From Shewanella sp. 1CM18E (GTDB taxonomy: Bacteria > Pseudomonadota > Gammaproteobacteria > Enterobacterales > Shewanellaceae), in contig NZ_JALNTW010000005.1 in the NCBI RefSeq assembly GCF_023161665.1, positions 124,001-188,000 on the forward strand: a stretch of DNA of 64,000 nt. The letters run 5' to 3'. The translations under genes and the position numbers were made by a program. Shown piece by piece: positions 53,831 through 63,084 of this stretch. The notes beneath the pieces were generated by a model that worked only from the letters and a program-made list of their open reading frames with translations, had not been told where the DNA came from and did not search any database. Each line of letters starts with the position of its first letter. Within the stretch, counting starts at the first letter, position 1.

Positions 53831-56800
53831 ATGGCACGTTTCTTTATCGATCGCCCTATTTTTGCATGGGTGATCGCTATTATTGTGATGCTGGCAGGTG
53901 TGCTCTCTATTGTGGGCTTACCGGTATCGCAATACCCGAGCATTGCACCGCCGTCAGTGGTGATCAGTGCTGTTTATCCTGGTGCTTCGGCTAAGACGAT
54001 GGAAGACTCGGTAACTCAGGTTATTGAGCAACGTATGACAGGTCTTGACCACCTACGTTACATTTCATCGACCAGTGATAGCTTTGGTAATGCGCAAATT
54101 ACCCTAACGTTTAACGCTGAGGCCGATCCTGATATCGCGCAGGTTCAGGTGCAGAACAAGCTACAGCTTGCAATGCCACTGTTACCGCAAGAAGTTCAGG
54201 CGCAAGGTGTAAACGTGAGTAAGTCGAGTGCGGGTTTCTTGATGGTAGCGGCTTTCGTATCACAAGACGGTTCACTGGATAAAAACGATATTGCCGATTA
54301 CGTAGGCTCAAACATTCAGGATCCGCTAAGCCGTGTACCTGGTGTGGGTACGATTGAGCTATTTGGCGCGCAATATGCGATGCGTATATGGCTAGATCCG
54401 TTAAAGCTGACGCAATATAACCTGACAAGCCAAGACATTATTGCTTCGATTCAAGAGCAGAATGCCCAGGTGTCAGCGGGTCAGTTAGGTGGTGCTCCAT
54501 CACTTGCAGGCCAAGAGCTTAATGCAACGGTATCGGCTCAGAGCCGTCTGCAAAACGCTGAACAATTTAAAAAGATCATCATTAAAGCAGACACTTCAGG
54601 TGCGAAAGTATTCCTAGAAGATGTGGCGCGTGTAGAACTGGGTGCTGAAAGCTATGCGGTTGAGTCGTACTTTAACGGCAAACCAGCAGCAGGTATTGGT
54701 ATTCAGCTAGCAACTGGTGCAAACGCGTTGGCTACGGCTGAAGGTGTACGCGAGAAGATTGGTGAGCTAATGCCATTCTTCCCAGACGGTATGGAAGTTG
54801 TTTATCCATACGACACCACTCCGTTCGTTGAGAAATCAATTGAAGGTGTGGTGCATACACTGCTTGAAGCGGTTGTTTTAGTATTCTTGATTATGTACCT
54901 GTTCTTGCAGAACTTCCGTGCAACGCTAATCCCAACGATTGCGGTGCCTGTGGTTCTACTGGGTACATTTGCAATTTTGGCCGCTGCAGGCTTCTCAATT
55001 AACACGCTAACCATGTTCGCTATGGTACTGGCAATTGGTCTTCTGGTAGATGACGCGATTGTTGTAGTAGAGAACGTTGAACGTGTTATGCAAGAAGAGG
55101 GGCTCAGTCCCATTGAGGCAACCAAGAAGTCGATGGACCAAATCACTGGTGCACTAGTGGGTATTGGTTTAACGCTTTCTGCGGTATTTGTGCCAATGGC
55201 ATTTATGTCTGGTTCAACCGGTGTTATTTACCGTCAGTTCTCGATTACGATTGTGTCAGCGATGGCGCTATCTGTAATGGTGGCGATTATTCTAACGCCT
55301 GCACTTTGTGCGACCATGTTAAAGCCAATTGCTAAAGGCGAAAGCCATGCAAAAACCGGTTTCTTTGGTTGGTTTAACCGTAAGTTTGATTCACTAACAT
55401 CACGTTACGAAGCTAGCGTTGCCGCAATGATTAAGCGTACTGGTCGCACTATGATGGTGTACCTCGCGATTACAGTTGCTGTGGGTTGGGTCTTTATGCG
55501 TATGCCAACGGCATTCTTACCAGATGAAGACCAAGGGATCTTGTTTACACAGGCTATTTTGCCAGTGAACTCGACTCAGCAAGAGACTAAAGAAGTACTT
55601 GAACGTGTAACTGATTTTTACCTAAATGAAGAAGCAGCAAACGTTAAGTCTGTATTTAGCGTATCTGGCTTCAGCTTCGCGGGTAACGGTCAAAACATGG
55701 GTATCGCCTTCGTCGGTCTAAAAGACTGGGCTGAGCGTAGCGAACCAGGTCAAGATGTTCAATCTGTTGCTAACCGCGCAATGGGCATGTTTATGGGGAT
55801 GAAAGAAGCCTTTGTATTCGCCTTCGTTCCGCCAGCGGTTATTGAGCTAGGTACGGCTAACGGTTTCGACTTCTACTTGCAGGATAAGAATGGTCAAGGC
55901 CATGACAAGCTAGTTGAAGCGCGTAATATGTTGCTAGGTATGGCTGCACAGAATCCTAACCTTGTGGGTGTACGCCCTAATGGTCAGGAAGATGCGCCAA
56001 TGTATCAAGTTCATATCGACCACGGTAAGCTACGTGCTTTAGGTGTTGATATTGACTCGGTCAATAGCGTACTAGGTACAGCTTGGGGTGGTAACTATGT
56101 AAACGACTTTATCGACCGCGGTCGTGTGAAGAAAGTTTATGTACAAGGTGAAGCTGAATACCGTATGCAACCAGAGGATCTCGATTCTTGGTATGTGCGT
56201 AATGATAAGGGTGAAATGGTACCTTTCTCTGCATTTGCATCAGGAACTTGGGAATACGGTTCTCCACGTCTAGAGCGTTTCGGTGGCTTGCCAGCGATGA
56301 ACATTCAAGGTGGTACAGCTCCAGGTTACAGTACCGGTGCGGCGATGGATGACATCGAAGCTATGGTTAAGAAATTACCACCAGGATTTGGTATCGAGTG
56401 GAACGGTCTTTCTTATGAAGAACGTCTATCGGGCAACCAAGCGCCCATGCTATATGCCTTGTCTATCGTAGTGGTATTCTTGGTTCTAGCGGCGCTATAT
56501 GAGAGCTGGTCAGTACCATTTGCGGTTATCTTAGTTGTGCCGCTAGGTATTATTGGTGCCTTGATTGCGATGAATGGTCGTGGTTTACCAAACGACGTAT
56601 TCTTCCAAGTAGGTCTACTAACGACTGTGGGTCTGGCAACCAAGAACGCCATCTTGATTGTGGAATTCGCCAAAGAGTTCTATGAGAAAGGTGCGGGTCT
56701 AGTTGAAGCAACACTACACGCGGTTCGAGTGCGTTTACGTCCAATTCTAATGACGTCACTAGCATTCGGTCTAGGTGTTGTGCCGCTAGCTATTAGTAGC

Positions 56801-56989
56801 GGTGTAGGTTCTGGTAGCCAGAACGCCATCGGTACTGCGGTACTTGGTGGCATGATGAGCTCGACCTTTATGGGGATCTTCTTTATCCCAATCTTCTTCG
56901 TGATTGTTGAGCGTATGTTCAGTAAGCGCGAGCGAGATGCAGCGAAAGCAGCTAAGGCAGAAGCGAAAGCAGCAAAAGCGAATAAGTAA
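53831..56989 (+). CDS. RND multidrug efflux permease (AcrB/MexB-like)
   Basis: The 1052-residue protein begins [20 protein letters not shown] as in hydrophobe/amphiphile exporters. It has 12 membrane segments in two halves with large periplasmic loops. The proton-relay Asp pair is in [16 protein letters not shown], and the matching Lys is in [19 protein letters not shown]-terminal Ala/Lys-rich tail ([18 protein letters not shown]) is cytoplasmic. It is 9 bases after the adaptor gene. Substrates cannot be read, but the family exports drugs, detergents and bile salts. Confidence 0.95.
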   Translation: MARFFIDRPIFAWVIAIIVMLAGVLSIVGLPVSQYPSIAPPSVVISAVYPGASAKTMEDSVTQVIEQRMTGLDHLRYISSTSDSFGNAQITLTFNAEADPDIAQVQVQNKLQLAMPLLPQEVQAQGVNVSKSSAGFLMVAAFVSQDGSLDKNDIADYVGSNIQDPLSRVPGVGTIELFGAQYAMRIWLDPLKLTQYNLTSQDIIASIQEQNAQVSAGQLGGAPSLAGQELNATVSAQSRLQNAEQFKKIIIKADTSGAKVFLEDVARVELGAESYAVESYFNGKPAAGIGIQLATGANALATAEGVREKIGELMPFFPDGMEVVYPYDTTPFVEKSIEGVVHTLLEAVVLVFLIMYLFLQNFRATLIPTIAVPVVLLGTFAILAAAGFSINTLTMFAMVLAIGLLVDDAIVVVENVERVMQEEGLSPIEATKKSMDQITGALVGIGLTLSAVFVPMAFMSGSTGVIYRQFSITIVSAMALSVMVAIILTPALCATMLKPIAKGESHAKTGFFGWFNRKFDSLTSRYEASVAAMIKRTGRTMMVYLAITVAVGWVFMRMPTAFLPDEDQGILFTQAILPVNSTQQETKEVLERVTDFYLNEEAANVKSVFSVSGFSFAGNGQNMGIAFVGLKDWAERSEPGQDVQSVANRAMGMFMGMKEAFVFAFVPPAVIELGTANGFDFYLQDKNGQGHDKLVEARNMLLGMAAQNPNLVGVRPNGQEDAPMYQVHIDHGKLRALGVDIDSVNSVLGTAWGGNYVNDFIDRGRVKKVYVQGEAEYRMQPEDLDSWYVRNDKGEMVPFSAFASGTWEYGSPRLERFGGLPAMNIQGGTAPGYSTGAAMDDIEAMVKKLPPGFGIEWNGLSYEERLSGNQAPMLYALSIVVVFLVLAALYESWSVPFAVILVVPLGIIGALIAMNGRGLPNDVFFQVGLLTTVGLATKNAILIVEFAKEFYEKGAGLVEATLHAVRVRLRPILMTSLAFGLGVVPLAISSGVGSGSQNAIGTAVLGGMMSSTFMGIFFIPIFFVIVERMFSKRERDAAKAAKAEAKAAKANK

Positions 56990-57016
56990 TCTTGTATCGC
57001 TAATGCGCTAAACATT

Positions 57017-57044
57017 AAAAAGCCCAGCAAATGCTGGGCTTTTT
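57017..57044 (+). terminator. Rho-independent terminator of the RND operon
   Basis: Stem AGCCCAGCA/TGCTGGGCT flanked by A4 and T4+; it can act in both directions. Confidence 0.92.
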
Positions 57045-57085
57045 GTTGGCTGAAATCACTCGACTATTCTAGGCTATAACGCTCT

Positions 57086-57643
57086 TTATAGCTTATGACG
57101 TATCGGACAGCTAACTAATAGCTCGTTGTTATCTAAAGTGCGAACCTGACATTCTGTGGCAGTAATCAAACCGTATGAGGCACGGCCATCGTTACGTGGA
57201 ATCGTGGTAGACCCGGGATTAAATAGCAAAATATCATCGCGATATTCAGCCACTGCAATATGACTATGACCATAGAGTAAACCGTCGCCGTTTTGCAGTG
57301 GTGGTAGGTTATCTGGATTATAAATATGGCCATGGGTTAACAATAAACGCATCTGTGGTAGCAGTACATGAGCGTAGCTAGCAGTGATGGGAAACTGCAA
57401 CAAGGCTTGGTCTACTTCGCTATCGCAGTTACCACGCACTGCAATAATCTTGTTGCTATAAGTATTAAGTGCTTCAGCGGTTGCAACTGGATTATAACCT
57501 TCAGGAATGGCGTTACGCGGTCCATGATTAAGTAAGTCACCTAACAAAATAAGGTGGTCAGCGTTGGACGCTTCAAAGCGAGCTAACATGGCTTGGGTTG
57601 CTGGCAAACTGCCGTGTAAATCAGAAGCGATAAATAGTTTCAT
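57086..57643 (-). CDS. yfcE: Metallophosphodiesterase YfcE
   Basis: The 185-residue calcineurin-like enzyme has the dimetal motifs: ASDLHG (Asp8, His10), LGDLLNHG (Asp36), RGNCD (Asn-type ligand near 72), LTHGH and YGHSH. E. coli YfcE hydrolyses phosphodiesters in vitro; its natural substrate is unsettled. All ligands are present. Monocistronic. Confidence 0.94.
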   Translation of the reverse strand: MKLFIASDLHGSLPATQAMLARFEASNADHLILLGDLLNHGPRNAIPEGYNPVATAEALNTYSNKIIAVRGNCDSEVDQALLQFPITASYAHVLLPQMRLLLTHGHIYNPDNLPPLQNGDGLLYGHSHIAVAEYRDDILLFNPGSTTIPRNDGRASYGLITATECQVRTLDNNELLVSCPIRHKL

Positions 57644-57760
57644 AAGCGAGGACTTGTTCTGCAGGTAATAGCTTTGACTGCTATTAGTTAGATGAGTATT
57701 GAACTTATTATAGTCTGTAACGAATTGAGCGGCTGTGAAGTAAGGCTAATACCAATCAGG

Positions 57761-57790
57761 AAAAAGGCTTAGCAATCTGCTAAGCCTTTT
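57761..57790 (-). terminator. Rho-independent terminator of the first AbgT gene
   Basis: Perfect stem AAAAGGCTTAGCA/TGCTAAGCCTTTT with loop ATC; the T run follows on the minus strand. Confidence 0.9.
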
Positions 57791-57806
57791 GTTTGGCATT
57801 AGGGGC

Positions 57807-59426
57807 TTAAGGCGTGTAATACGTTGCTGAGCCTGGGCCGACTGGTAAGCCGAATCCAAATACCCAGATAAAGAAGAAACTGGTCCAGCCAATAAAGAAT
57901 ACTATCGTGTATGGCAGCATAGTGGCGATTAAGGTGCCAATACCCAGGTTCTTATTGTATTGGGTTGCAACCGCTAAAATAAGGCCAAAGTAACTCATCA
58001 TTGGGGTAATAAGGTTAGTCACCGAGTCACCAATTCGGTATGCGGCCTGAATGGTTTCTGGCGCGTAACCGACTAGCATTAACATTGGCACAAATACAGG
58101 TGCAGTTACCGCCCACTGCGCTGAAGCACTGCCGAGCATTAAGTTAATAAAGCCACACATAGCGATGAAGATAACAAATACAAGCGGCCCTGTTAGGCCG
58201 ATTGCTTGTAATGCATCCGCTCCTGCAACGGCTAACACTGAACCTAAATTGGTCCAAGTAAAGAAAGCCACGAATTGCGAGGCGAAGAATACCAGCACGA
58301 TATACATGCCCATGCTACTCATGCTGTGAGACATGGCATTAATCACATCAACATCACGCTTCATAGTGCCGACGATACGACCATAAACCAGTCCGGGAAT
58401 GGCAAAACAGATAAAGATAAAGGCGACAATACCTTTTAAAAATGGCGAGCCAGAGACCAGCCCTGTTTGAGGATCTCTAAGCGGTGCACCTTCGGGTACC
58501 ACAGTGAGTGCTAACAGGATCGACATGACTAAAACTGCGATACCTGCAGCCTTTAACCCGCGCTTTTCAATTGCACTGATACCTTCCATTTTCGCCTCTG
58601 CAAGATCATTCGAGGCTTGGCTTGGATCATATTTTCCGAGTTTAGGCTCAACGATTTTTTCGGTAACGAAAGCACCTAAAAAGGTAATAATGAAGGTTGA
58701 AGCAAACATAAAGTACCAGTTGGCTTCAGGACCTACCGTGTAATCAGGGTCAATCATTTGCGCGGCGGCTTCGGTGATGCCAGATAGCAATGGATCGACT
58801 GTACCTAGCAGTAAGTTAGCGCTGTAACCACCGGACACGCCGGCAAACGCTGCAGCTAAGCCCGCTAGAGGGTGACGCCCTAACGAGTGGAAAATCATCG
58901 CCGCCATCGGGATTAGCACCACGTATCCGAGCTCTGCTGCTGTATTGGAAACGATACCCGCAAATACGATAGTGAGCGTAACTAAGCGTTTAGATGTTCC
59001 CATCACCAGTGAACGCATTGCAGCAGATAATAGACCTGAGCGGTCAGCAATACCGACACCGAGTAAGGCAACAAGTACCGTTCCAAGCGGAGTAAAGCCG
59101 GTGAAGTTAGTGACTAAGTTGGAGACGATCATCCTTAGACCTTCAGCATTCATCAGGCTGACGACATGGATCATACCGTCACTGCTGCGACCTGATGACC
59201 CTTCGGGTCTAGGGTCGACCACGCTTAATTCAAAGTAACCAGCAATGCCACTGATGACGACAACGGCCGCACAGAAAATAGCAAAAAGGGTAATGGGGTG
59301 AGGTAACAGATTGCCGAGTCTCTCTACTATGTTGAGGAAGCGAACAAACCAACCACTGACTTGATTATTAGGATCTAAAGAGGCACCGCCTGACTGATGC
59401 AGGCGATCTCCGTTATTACTGCTCAT
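57807..59426 (-). CDS. AbgT-family permease, paralogue 1
   Basis: The 539-residue protein has about 11-13 membrane segments and AbgT hallmarks: LGNLLPHPITLFAIFCA, GFTPLGTVLVALLGVGIADRSGL, SNTAAELGYVVLIPMAAMIFHS, GGYSANLLLGTVDPLLSGITEAAA and YRIGDSVTNLITPMMSYFGLI. Characterised members import p-aminobenzoyl-glutamate or export sulfonamides (MtrF, YdaH). AAGGA is ahead of the start. It is highly similar over its full length to the next leftward-reading gene; the two form a tandem duplication with separate terminators. Confidence 0.93.
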   Translation of the reverse strand: MSSNNGDRLHQSGGASLDPNNQVSGWFVRFLNIVERLGNLLPHPITLFAIFCAAVVVISGIAGYFELSVVDPRPEGSSGRSSDGMIHVVSLMNAEGLRMIVSNLVTNFTGFTPLGTVLVALLGVGIADRSGLLSAAMRSLVMGTSKRLVTLTIVFAGIVSNTAAELGYVVLIPMAAMIFHSLGRHPLAGLAAAFAGVSGGYSANLLLGTVDPLLSGITEAAAQMIDPDYTVGPEANWYFMFASTFIITFLGAFVTEKIVEPKLGKYDPSQASNDLAEAKMEGISAIEKRGLKAAGIAVLVMSILLALTVVPEGAPLRDPQTGLVSGSPFLKGIVAFIFICFAIPGLVYGRIVGTMKRDVDVINAMSHSMSSMGMYIVLVFFASQFVAFFTWTNLGSVLAVAGADALQAIGLTGPLVFVIFIAMCGFINLMLGSASAQWAVTAPVFVPMLMLVGYAPETIQAAYRIGDSVTNLITPMMSYFGLILAVATQYNKNLGIGTLIATMLPYTIVFFIGWTSFFFIWVFGFGLPVGPGSATYYTP

Positions 59427-59556
59427 GGGTTTTTCCTTACAAAATGTTGTTATTATTTTTAATTATTTTGGTATTGCTTTGAGTATATATGCGGCAGGAA
59501 TAGCGTTTGATTGGCGCTAAGATGCTGACTTCTATTAAATTGAAGCTGCTGGCATC

Positions 59557-59587
59557 ATGGATAAGCAAAATTAATTGAACCTTAAAT
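59557..59587 (-). promoter_or_regulatory. Conserved leader segment upstream of AbgT paralogue 1
   Basis: A 31-base AT-rich segment matches 28 of 31 bases with 61503-61533, at a similar distance (131 and 100 bases) from each AbgT start. The shared sequence suggests that the promoter or operator was duplicated with the gene. The rest of 59427-59724 shows nothing else. Confidence 0.55.
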
Positions 59588-59724
59588 GGATCGCTTGTTA
59601 ATAAAGCAAAAGCTGCAATAGTGACCAATAGCACGGCTTTGCTGACAGAAAGTCATAGTTGATGGGCTGTCGATGATAAACAGACTTGTAAGGCGGCAGT
59701 CGGGTTTGCTTGTGGTGGTGATGA

Positions 59725-59757
59725 AAAAAGACCTAACTATCAATAGTTAGGTCTTTT
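59725..59757 (-). terminator. Rho-independent terminator of the second AbgT gene
   Basis: Perfect stem AAAAGACCTAACTA/TAGTTAGGTCTTTT with loop TCAA. Confidence 0.9.
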
Positions 59758-59783
59758 GGGTTTCGCGAGGTAAGTGCTGACGA

Positions 59784-61403
59784 TTAAGGCGTGTAATACG
59801 TTGCCGCACCAGGACCAACAGGTAGACCAATCACGAATACCCAGATAAAGAAGAAACAGGTCCACCCGATAAAGAATACGATTGAGTAAGGCAGCATGGT
59901 GGCAACTAGCGTACCAATACCTAGGTTCTTTTTGTACTGCGAAGCAACAGCCAAAATCAGGCCAAAGTAACTCATCATTGGGGTAATAAGGTTAGTCACC
60001 GAGTCACCGATTCGGTAAGCCGCCTGAATAGTTTCTGGTGCGTAACCCACTAACATCAACATAGGTACGAAGATAGGTGCTGTTACCGCCCACTGGGCAG
60101 AAGCACTACCTAACATCAAGTTGATAAAGCCACACATCATAATAAACAGCACAAATACTAGCGGACCCGTTAGGCCTACTGCATTGAGCGCATCTGCGCC
60201 AGATACCGCTAGCACAGCGCCTAAGTTTGTCCATTTAAAGAAAGCCACAAACTGCGAAGCAAAGAACACTAAAACTATATACATGCCCATGCTGCTCATG
60301 CTGCTAGACATGGCGTTAATGACATCAATATCGCGCTTCATGCTGCCCACTACACGGCCATAAACCAGACCAGGAATAGCGAAACACACAAAAATGAATG
60401 CCACAATTCCTTTTAGAAATGGCGAGCCAGCGACTAAGCCCGTCTCTTGGTTTCTAAGCGGAGCGCCTTCAGGAATAATGGTTAACGCCAGTAGTGCAGA
60501 CATCACTAATACCGCAAGGCCGGCGATTTTAAGTCCCTTTTTCTCAAGGGCACTAACGGTATCCATCTTCTGTTCGCTAAGATCAATCGCTGCTTCGCTA
60601 GCATCATATTTACCTAGCTTTGGCTCAACAATTTTCTCGGTAACAAATGCACCCAAGAAGGTGATTAAGAAGGTAGAAACAAACATGAAGTACCAGTTTA
60701 CTTCTGGGCCAACTAAGTAGTCAGGATCGATCATTTGCGCTGCAGCTTCGGTGATCCCTGAAAGCAGAGGGTCCACTGTGCCAAGCAATAAGTTGGCGCT
60801 GTAACCGCCAGATACACCAGCAAATGCTGCCGCAAGACCGGCGAGAGGATGACGTCCTAACGAATGGAAGATCATCGCGGCCATCGGAATTAACACCACA
60901 TAGCCTAGCTCTGATGCGGTGTTTGAAACGATACCGGCAAAGACTAAGGTCATTGTAACTAAGCGCTTAGATGCGCCCATAACCAGTAAACGCATCGCGG
61001 CAGATAATAAGCCTGAACGGTCGGCAATACCTACCCCCAATAATGCTACAAGCACGGTACCTAGCGGGGTAAAGCCGGTAAAGTTAGTCACCAAGTTGGA
61101 GACTATCATCCGCAAGCCTTCGGCGTTCATCAAGCTAACAACATGGATAAGACCATCGGCGCTGCGCCCTGATGCACCCTCTGGGCGAGGGTCAACAACG
61201 GTTAATTCAAAGTATCCAGCAATACCACTAATGACTACGACGGCAGCGCAGAACATGGCAAAAAGCGTAATAGGGTGAGGTAGTAAATTACCGAGTCTTT
61301 CTACAACGTTAAGGAAGCGGACAAACCAACCACTAGGCTGATTGTTGGGGTCAGAGGGGACGTCACCAGGCAAAGGTAAGCTATCGCCGTTATTGGAGCT
61401 CAT
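59784..61403 (-). CDS. AbgT-family permease, paralogue 2
   Basis: With ATG at 61403 (GAAGGAAG upstream) it encodes 539 residues, the same length as paralogue 1. The two share all AbgT motifs; most differences are conservative and are concentrated at the N-terminus (GDSLPLPGDVPSDPNNQPSG against GDRLHQSGGASLDPNNQVSG) and in the cytoplasmic loop near residues 270-290. Different substrate preferences or expression are possible. A TTG codon 15 bases upstream is not needed as start. Confidence 0.93.
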   Translation of the reverse strand: MSSNNGDSLPLPGDVPSDPNNQPSGWFVRFLNVVERLGNLLPHPITLFAMFCAAVVVISGIAGYFELTVVDPRPEGASGRSADGLIHVVSLMNAEGLRMIVSNLVTNFTGFTPLGTVLVALLGVGIADRSGLLSAAMRLLVMGASKRLVTMTLVFAGIVSNTASELGYVVLIPMAAMIFHSLGRHPLAGLAAAFAGVSGGYSANLLLGTVDPLLSGITEAAAQMIDPDYLVGPEVNWYFMFVSTFLITFLGAFVTEKIVEPKLGKYDASEAAIDLSEQKMDTVSALEKKGLKIAGLAVLVMSALLALTIIPEGAPLRNQETGLVAGSPFLKGIVAFIFVCFAIPGLVYGRVVGSMKRDIDVINAMSSSMSSMGMYIVLVFFASQFVAFFKWTNLGAVLAVSGADALNAVGLTGPLVFVLFIMMCGFINLMLGSASAQWAVTAPIFVPMLMLVGYAPETIQAAYRIGDSVTNLITPMMSYFGLILAVASQYKKNLGIGTLVATMLPYSIVFFIGWTCFFFIWVFVIGLPVGPGAATYYTP

Positions 61404-61502
61404 AAGGTCTTCCTTCAATATTAATTATTATTTTTATTATTCTACTGATGTGCGGCCTGAGTAGCTACTAATGAGCATTTATTGTTAAGCCTATGTGTCA
61501 TG

Positions 61503-61533
61503 ATGGATAAATAAAATTAATTAAACCTTAAAT
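61503..61533 (-). promoter_or_regulatory. Conserved leader segment upstream of AbgT paralogue 2
   Basis: This is the counterpart of the segment at 59557-59587 (28 of 31 bases identical). Confidence 0.55.
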
Positions 61534-61627
61534 CGAACGATTTAGCAGAGATAACAAAAACATAGAAATCGAGCTGTAGTGCGGTTTTTAACTGGGTAAT
61601 GAGATTATTCAGGCTAGATTTAGAGGC

Positions 61628-61688
61628 AAAAAAAAGACTCATATAGGATGAGTCTAAAAGGGATTGATTAACAATTTCCGTTGGGAGT
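61628..61688 (-). ncRNA. Putative short RNA, tandem copy 1 (unknown family)
   Basis: Read leftward: a TATAGT -10-like box (61695-61700) within a stretch conserved between the copies, a predicted start near 61688, about 35 bases beginning CACTCC(C/T)AACGGA, and a terminator with perfect stem GACTCAT/ATGAGTC and an eight-T run (to 61628). The predicted RNA is about 61 nt. The -35 element is poor, so the promoter is the weak point. I do not recognise the RNA. Confidence 0.55.
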
Positions 61689-61826
61689 GGAATTACTATA
61701 ACTAGTGCTAGCTGTATCTAGGCTGAATGATTGTCCGACTTTATGCGGATAAAAGTTGTCTCGTGTTTTGTAGATGGATGAATATTTCAAAGTGCTTATG
61801 TATATAGGGAAAATTAAATCACAGGC

Positions 61827-61889
61827 AAAAAAAAGGACTCATATGAATGAGTCCGAAGGGGATAAATGGATAAGTTGTCCGTTAGGAGT
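61827..61889 (-). ncRNA. Putative short RNA, tandem copy 2 (unknown family)
   Basis: The same layout is repeated about 200 bases upstream of copy 1: TATAGT box at 61896-61901, the same CACTCC(C/T)AACGGA start, and a terminator with perfect stem GGACTCAT/ATGAGTCC and eight T residues (to 61827). The predicted RNA is about 63 nt. The regions shared with copy 1 are the promoter stretch, the 5' segment and the terminator; the middle differs, which is the pattern expected of sibling small RNAs. Confidence 0.55.
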
Positions 61890-61919
61890 GGGATAACTAT
61901 AACTAGGGCAAGCTGTACT

Positions 61920-62463
61920 GTTGCTGAATAGATTTATGATGCTTATAACTGCTGATGTTTGTTTTATATGGCTGATTTTGGCTAACGCTTGCAGATAAAC
62001 CATGATAAATAGCCAAGTAAGAGCAAAGTTAAATAAAAGTGGAGTTAAATTTAAATTTTAACTCGATAAACAGTCGGGATTAGCCCAAATGAGAAATAAG
62101 TTGCTCAAAAAAACGCTGATTATATTTGTTATATATTTATAACTTTTCAATTGGTTACATTATTTGTAAGTTAAATTTTACGCATGGCTGGCTAATTTTG
62201 CTTATTTAAATATAAAAATGAGGTAAGTCAGCTATTAATGTTCGTTTAAACATAAGCTTATAGGGTAGATGGCGAGAGTTTTTTGCATGTGTGCTTAAAA
62301 AGTAACGCTTTTAAAGAATGGATAAATCTTTACATAAGCTGGATTTAGTTACTCAAATAAGTAACAGTATGGCAATAACAATGAAACTGGTTTTGCCGTT
62401 TTGGCCCAATTACAGCGGTTAAGGTGAGTCAGTTGCCATTAAAAAGAATAATAGGAAGTACAA
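61920..62463. other. AT-rich intergenic region upstream of lemA
   Basis: About 540 bases, strongly AT-rich, with no gene visible. It should contain the lemA promoter and the upstream side of the tandem short RNA units. Confidence 0.4.
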
Positions 62464-63033
62464 ATGGAAGGGATATTATTAGGGTTAGGCCTAGTGGTTA
62501 TTATTGGCTACCTTTGGTATGTGAGCTTAATTAAAAAGCGTAACACTGGTCGAGAAGCCCTGTCTGGCATTGATGTTCAACTTAAAAAGCGCGCCAACTT
62601 AGTGCCGAACATCCTCAAAATTGCGCAGAAGTATATGGATCATGAGAAATCCTTACTGACTGAAATCACTGAATTAAGAGCGTTGGCGACCAAAGGCTAC
62701 GATGCCGTTGATCCTGAGTCAGTTAAAAATCACCTGCAAGTCGCTGAAAAGATGAACCAGAAAATGTCGCAGTTGATGGTCAGCGTTGAAAATTACCCCG
62801 AGCTTAAATCTGACAACACCATGCTGCAGGCAATGCAAACTTATAATGAAGTTGAGGCGCAACTCTCTGCCGCACGTCGTTTTTATAATTCGGCCGTGTC
62901 TGAACTCAATACCGCGGTTGAGATCTTTCCTGGTTCGATTATCGCCTCAATAGCCAAGGTTAAGGTGATGCCATTTTATGAAGCTGACGAGGCTGCTAAA
63001 GCCCCAGTAGATGCCGCCGACTTCTTGAAATAG
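62464..63033 (+). CDS. lemA: LemA family protein
   Basis: The 189-residue protein has an N-terminal membrane segment (ILLGLGLVVIIGYLWYVSLI) followed by the LemA four-helix domain: VQLKKRANLVPNILKIAQKY, a variable helix, ENYPELKSDNTMLQAMQTYNEVEAQLSAARRFYN, and FPGSIIASIAKV. The function of LemA proteins is not established; topology is N-out, helices in the cytoplasm. It pairs with the DUF3137-type gene 51 bases downstream, a common arrangement. Confidence 0.95.
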   Translation: MEGILLGLGLVVIIGYLWYVSLIKKRNTGREALSGIDVQLKKRANLVPNILKIAQKYMDHEKSLLTEITELRALATKGYDAVDPESVKNHLQVAEKMNQKMSQLMVSVENYPELKSDNTMLQAMQTYNEVEAQLSAARRFYNSAVSELNTAVEIFPGSIIASIAKVKVMPFYEADEAAKAPVDAADFLK

Positions 63034-63084
63034 CGTAACTTTGCTGCTGCGTATAGAGGTAAAGAAGACAAGAAAACTAGTATT

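Noticed and set aside
58945..61278. Plus-strand open frames opposite the AbgT genes (58945-59238, 60394-60720, 60919-61278)
   Set aside because: They are antisense shadows of the paralogous AbgT genes, at matching positions in both, without ribosome sites.
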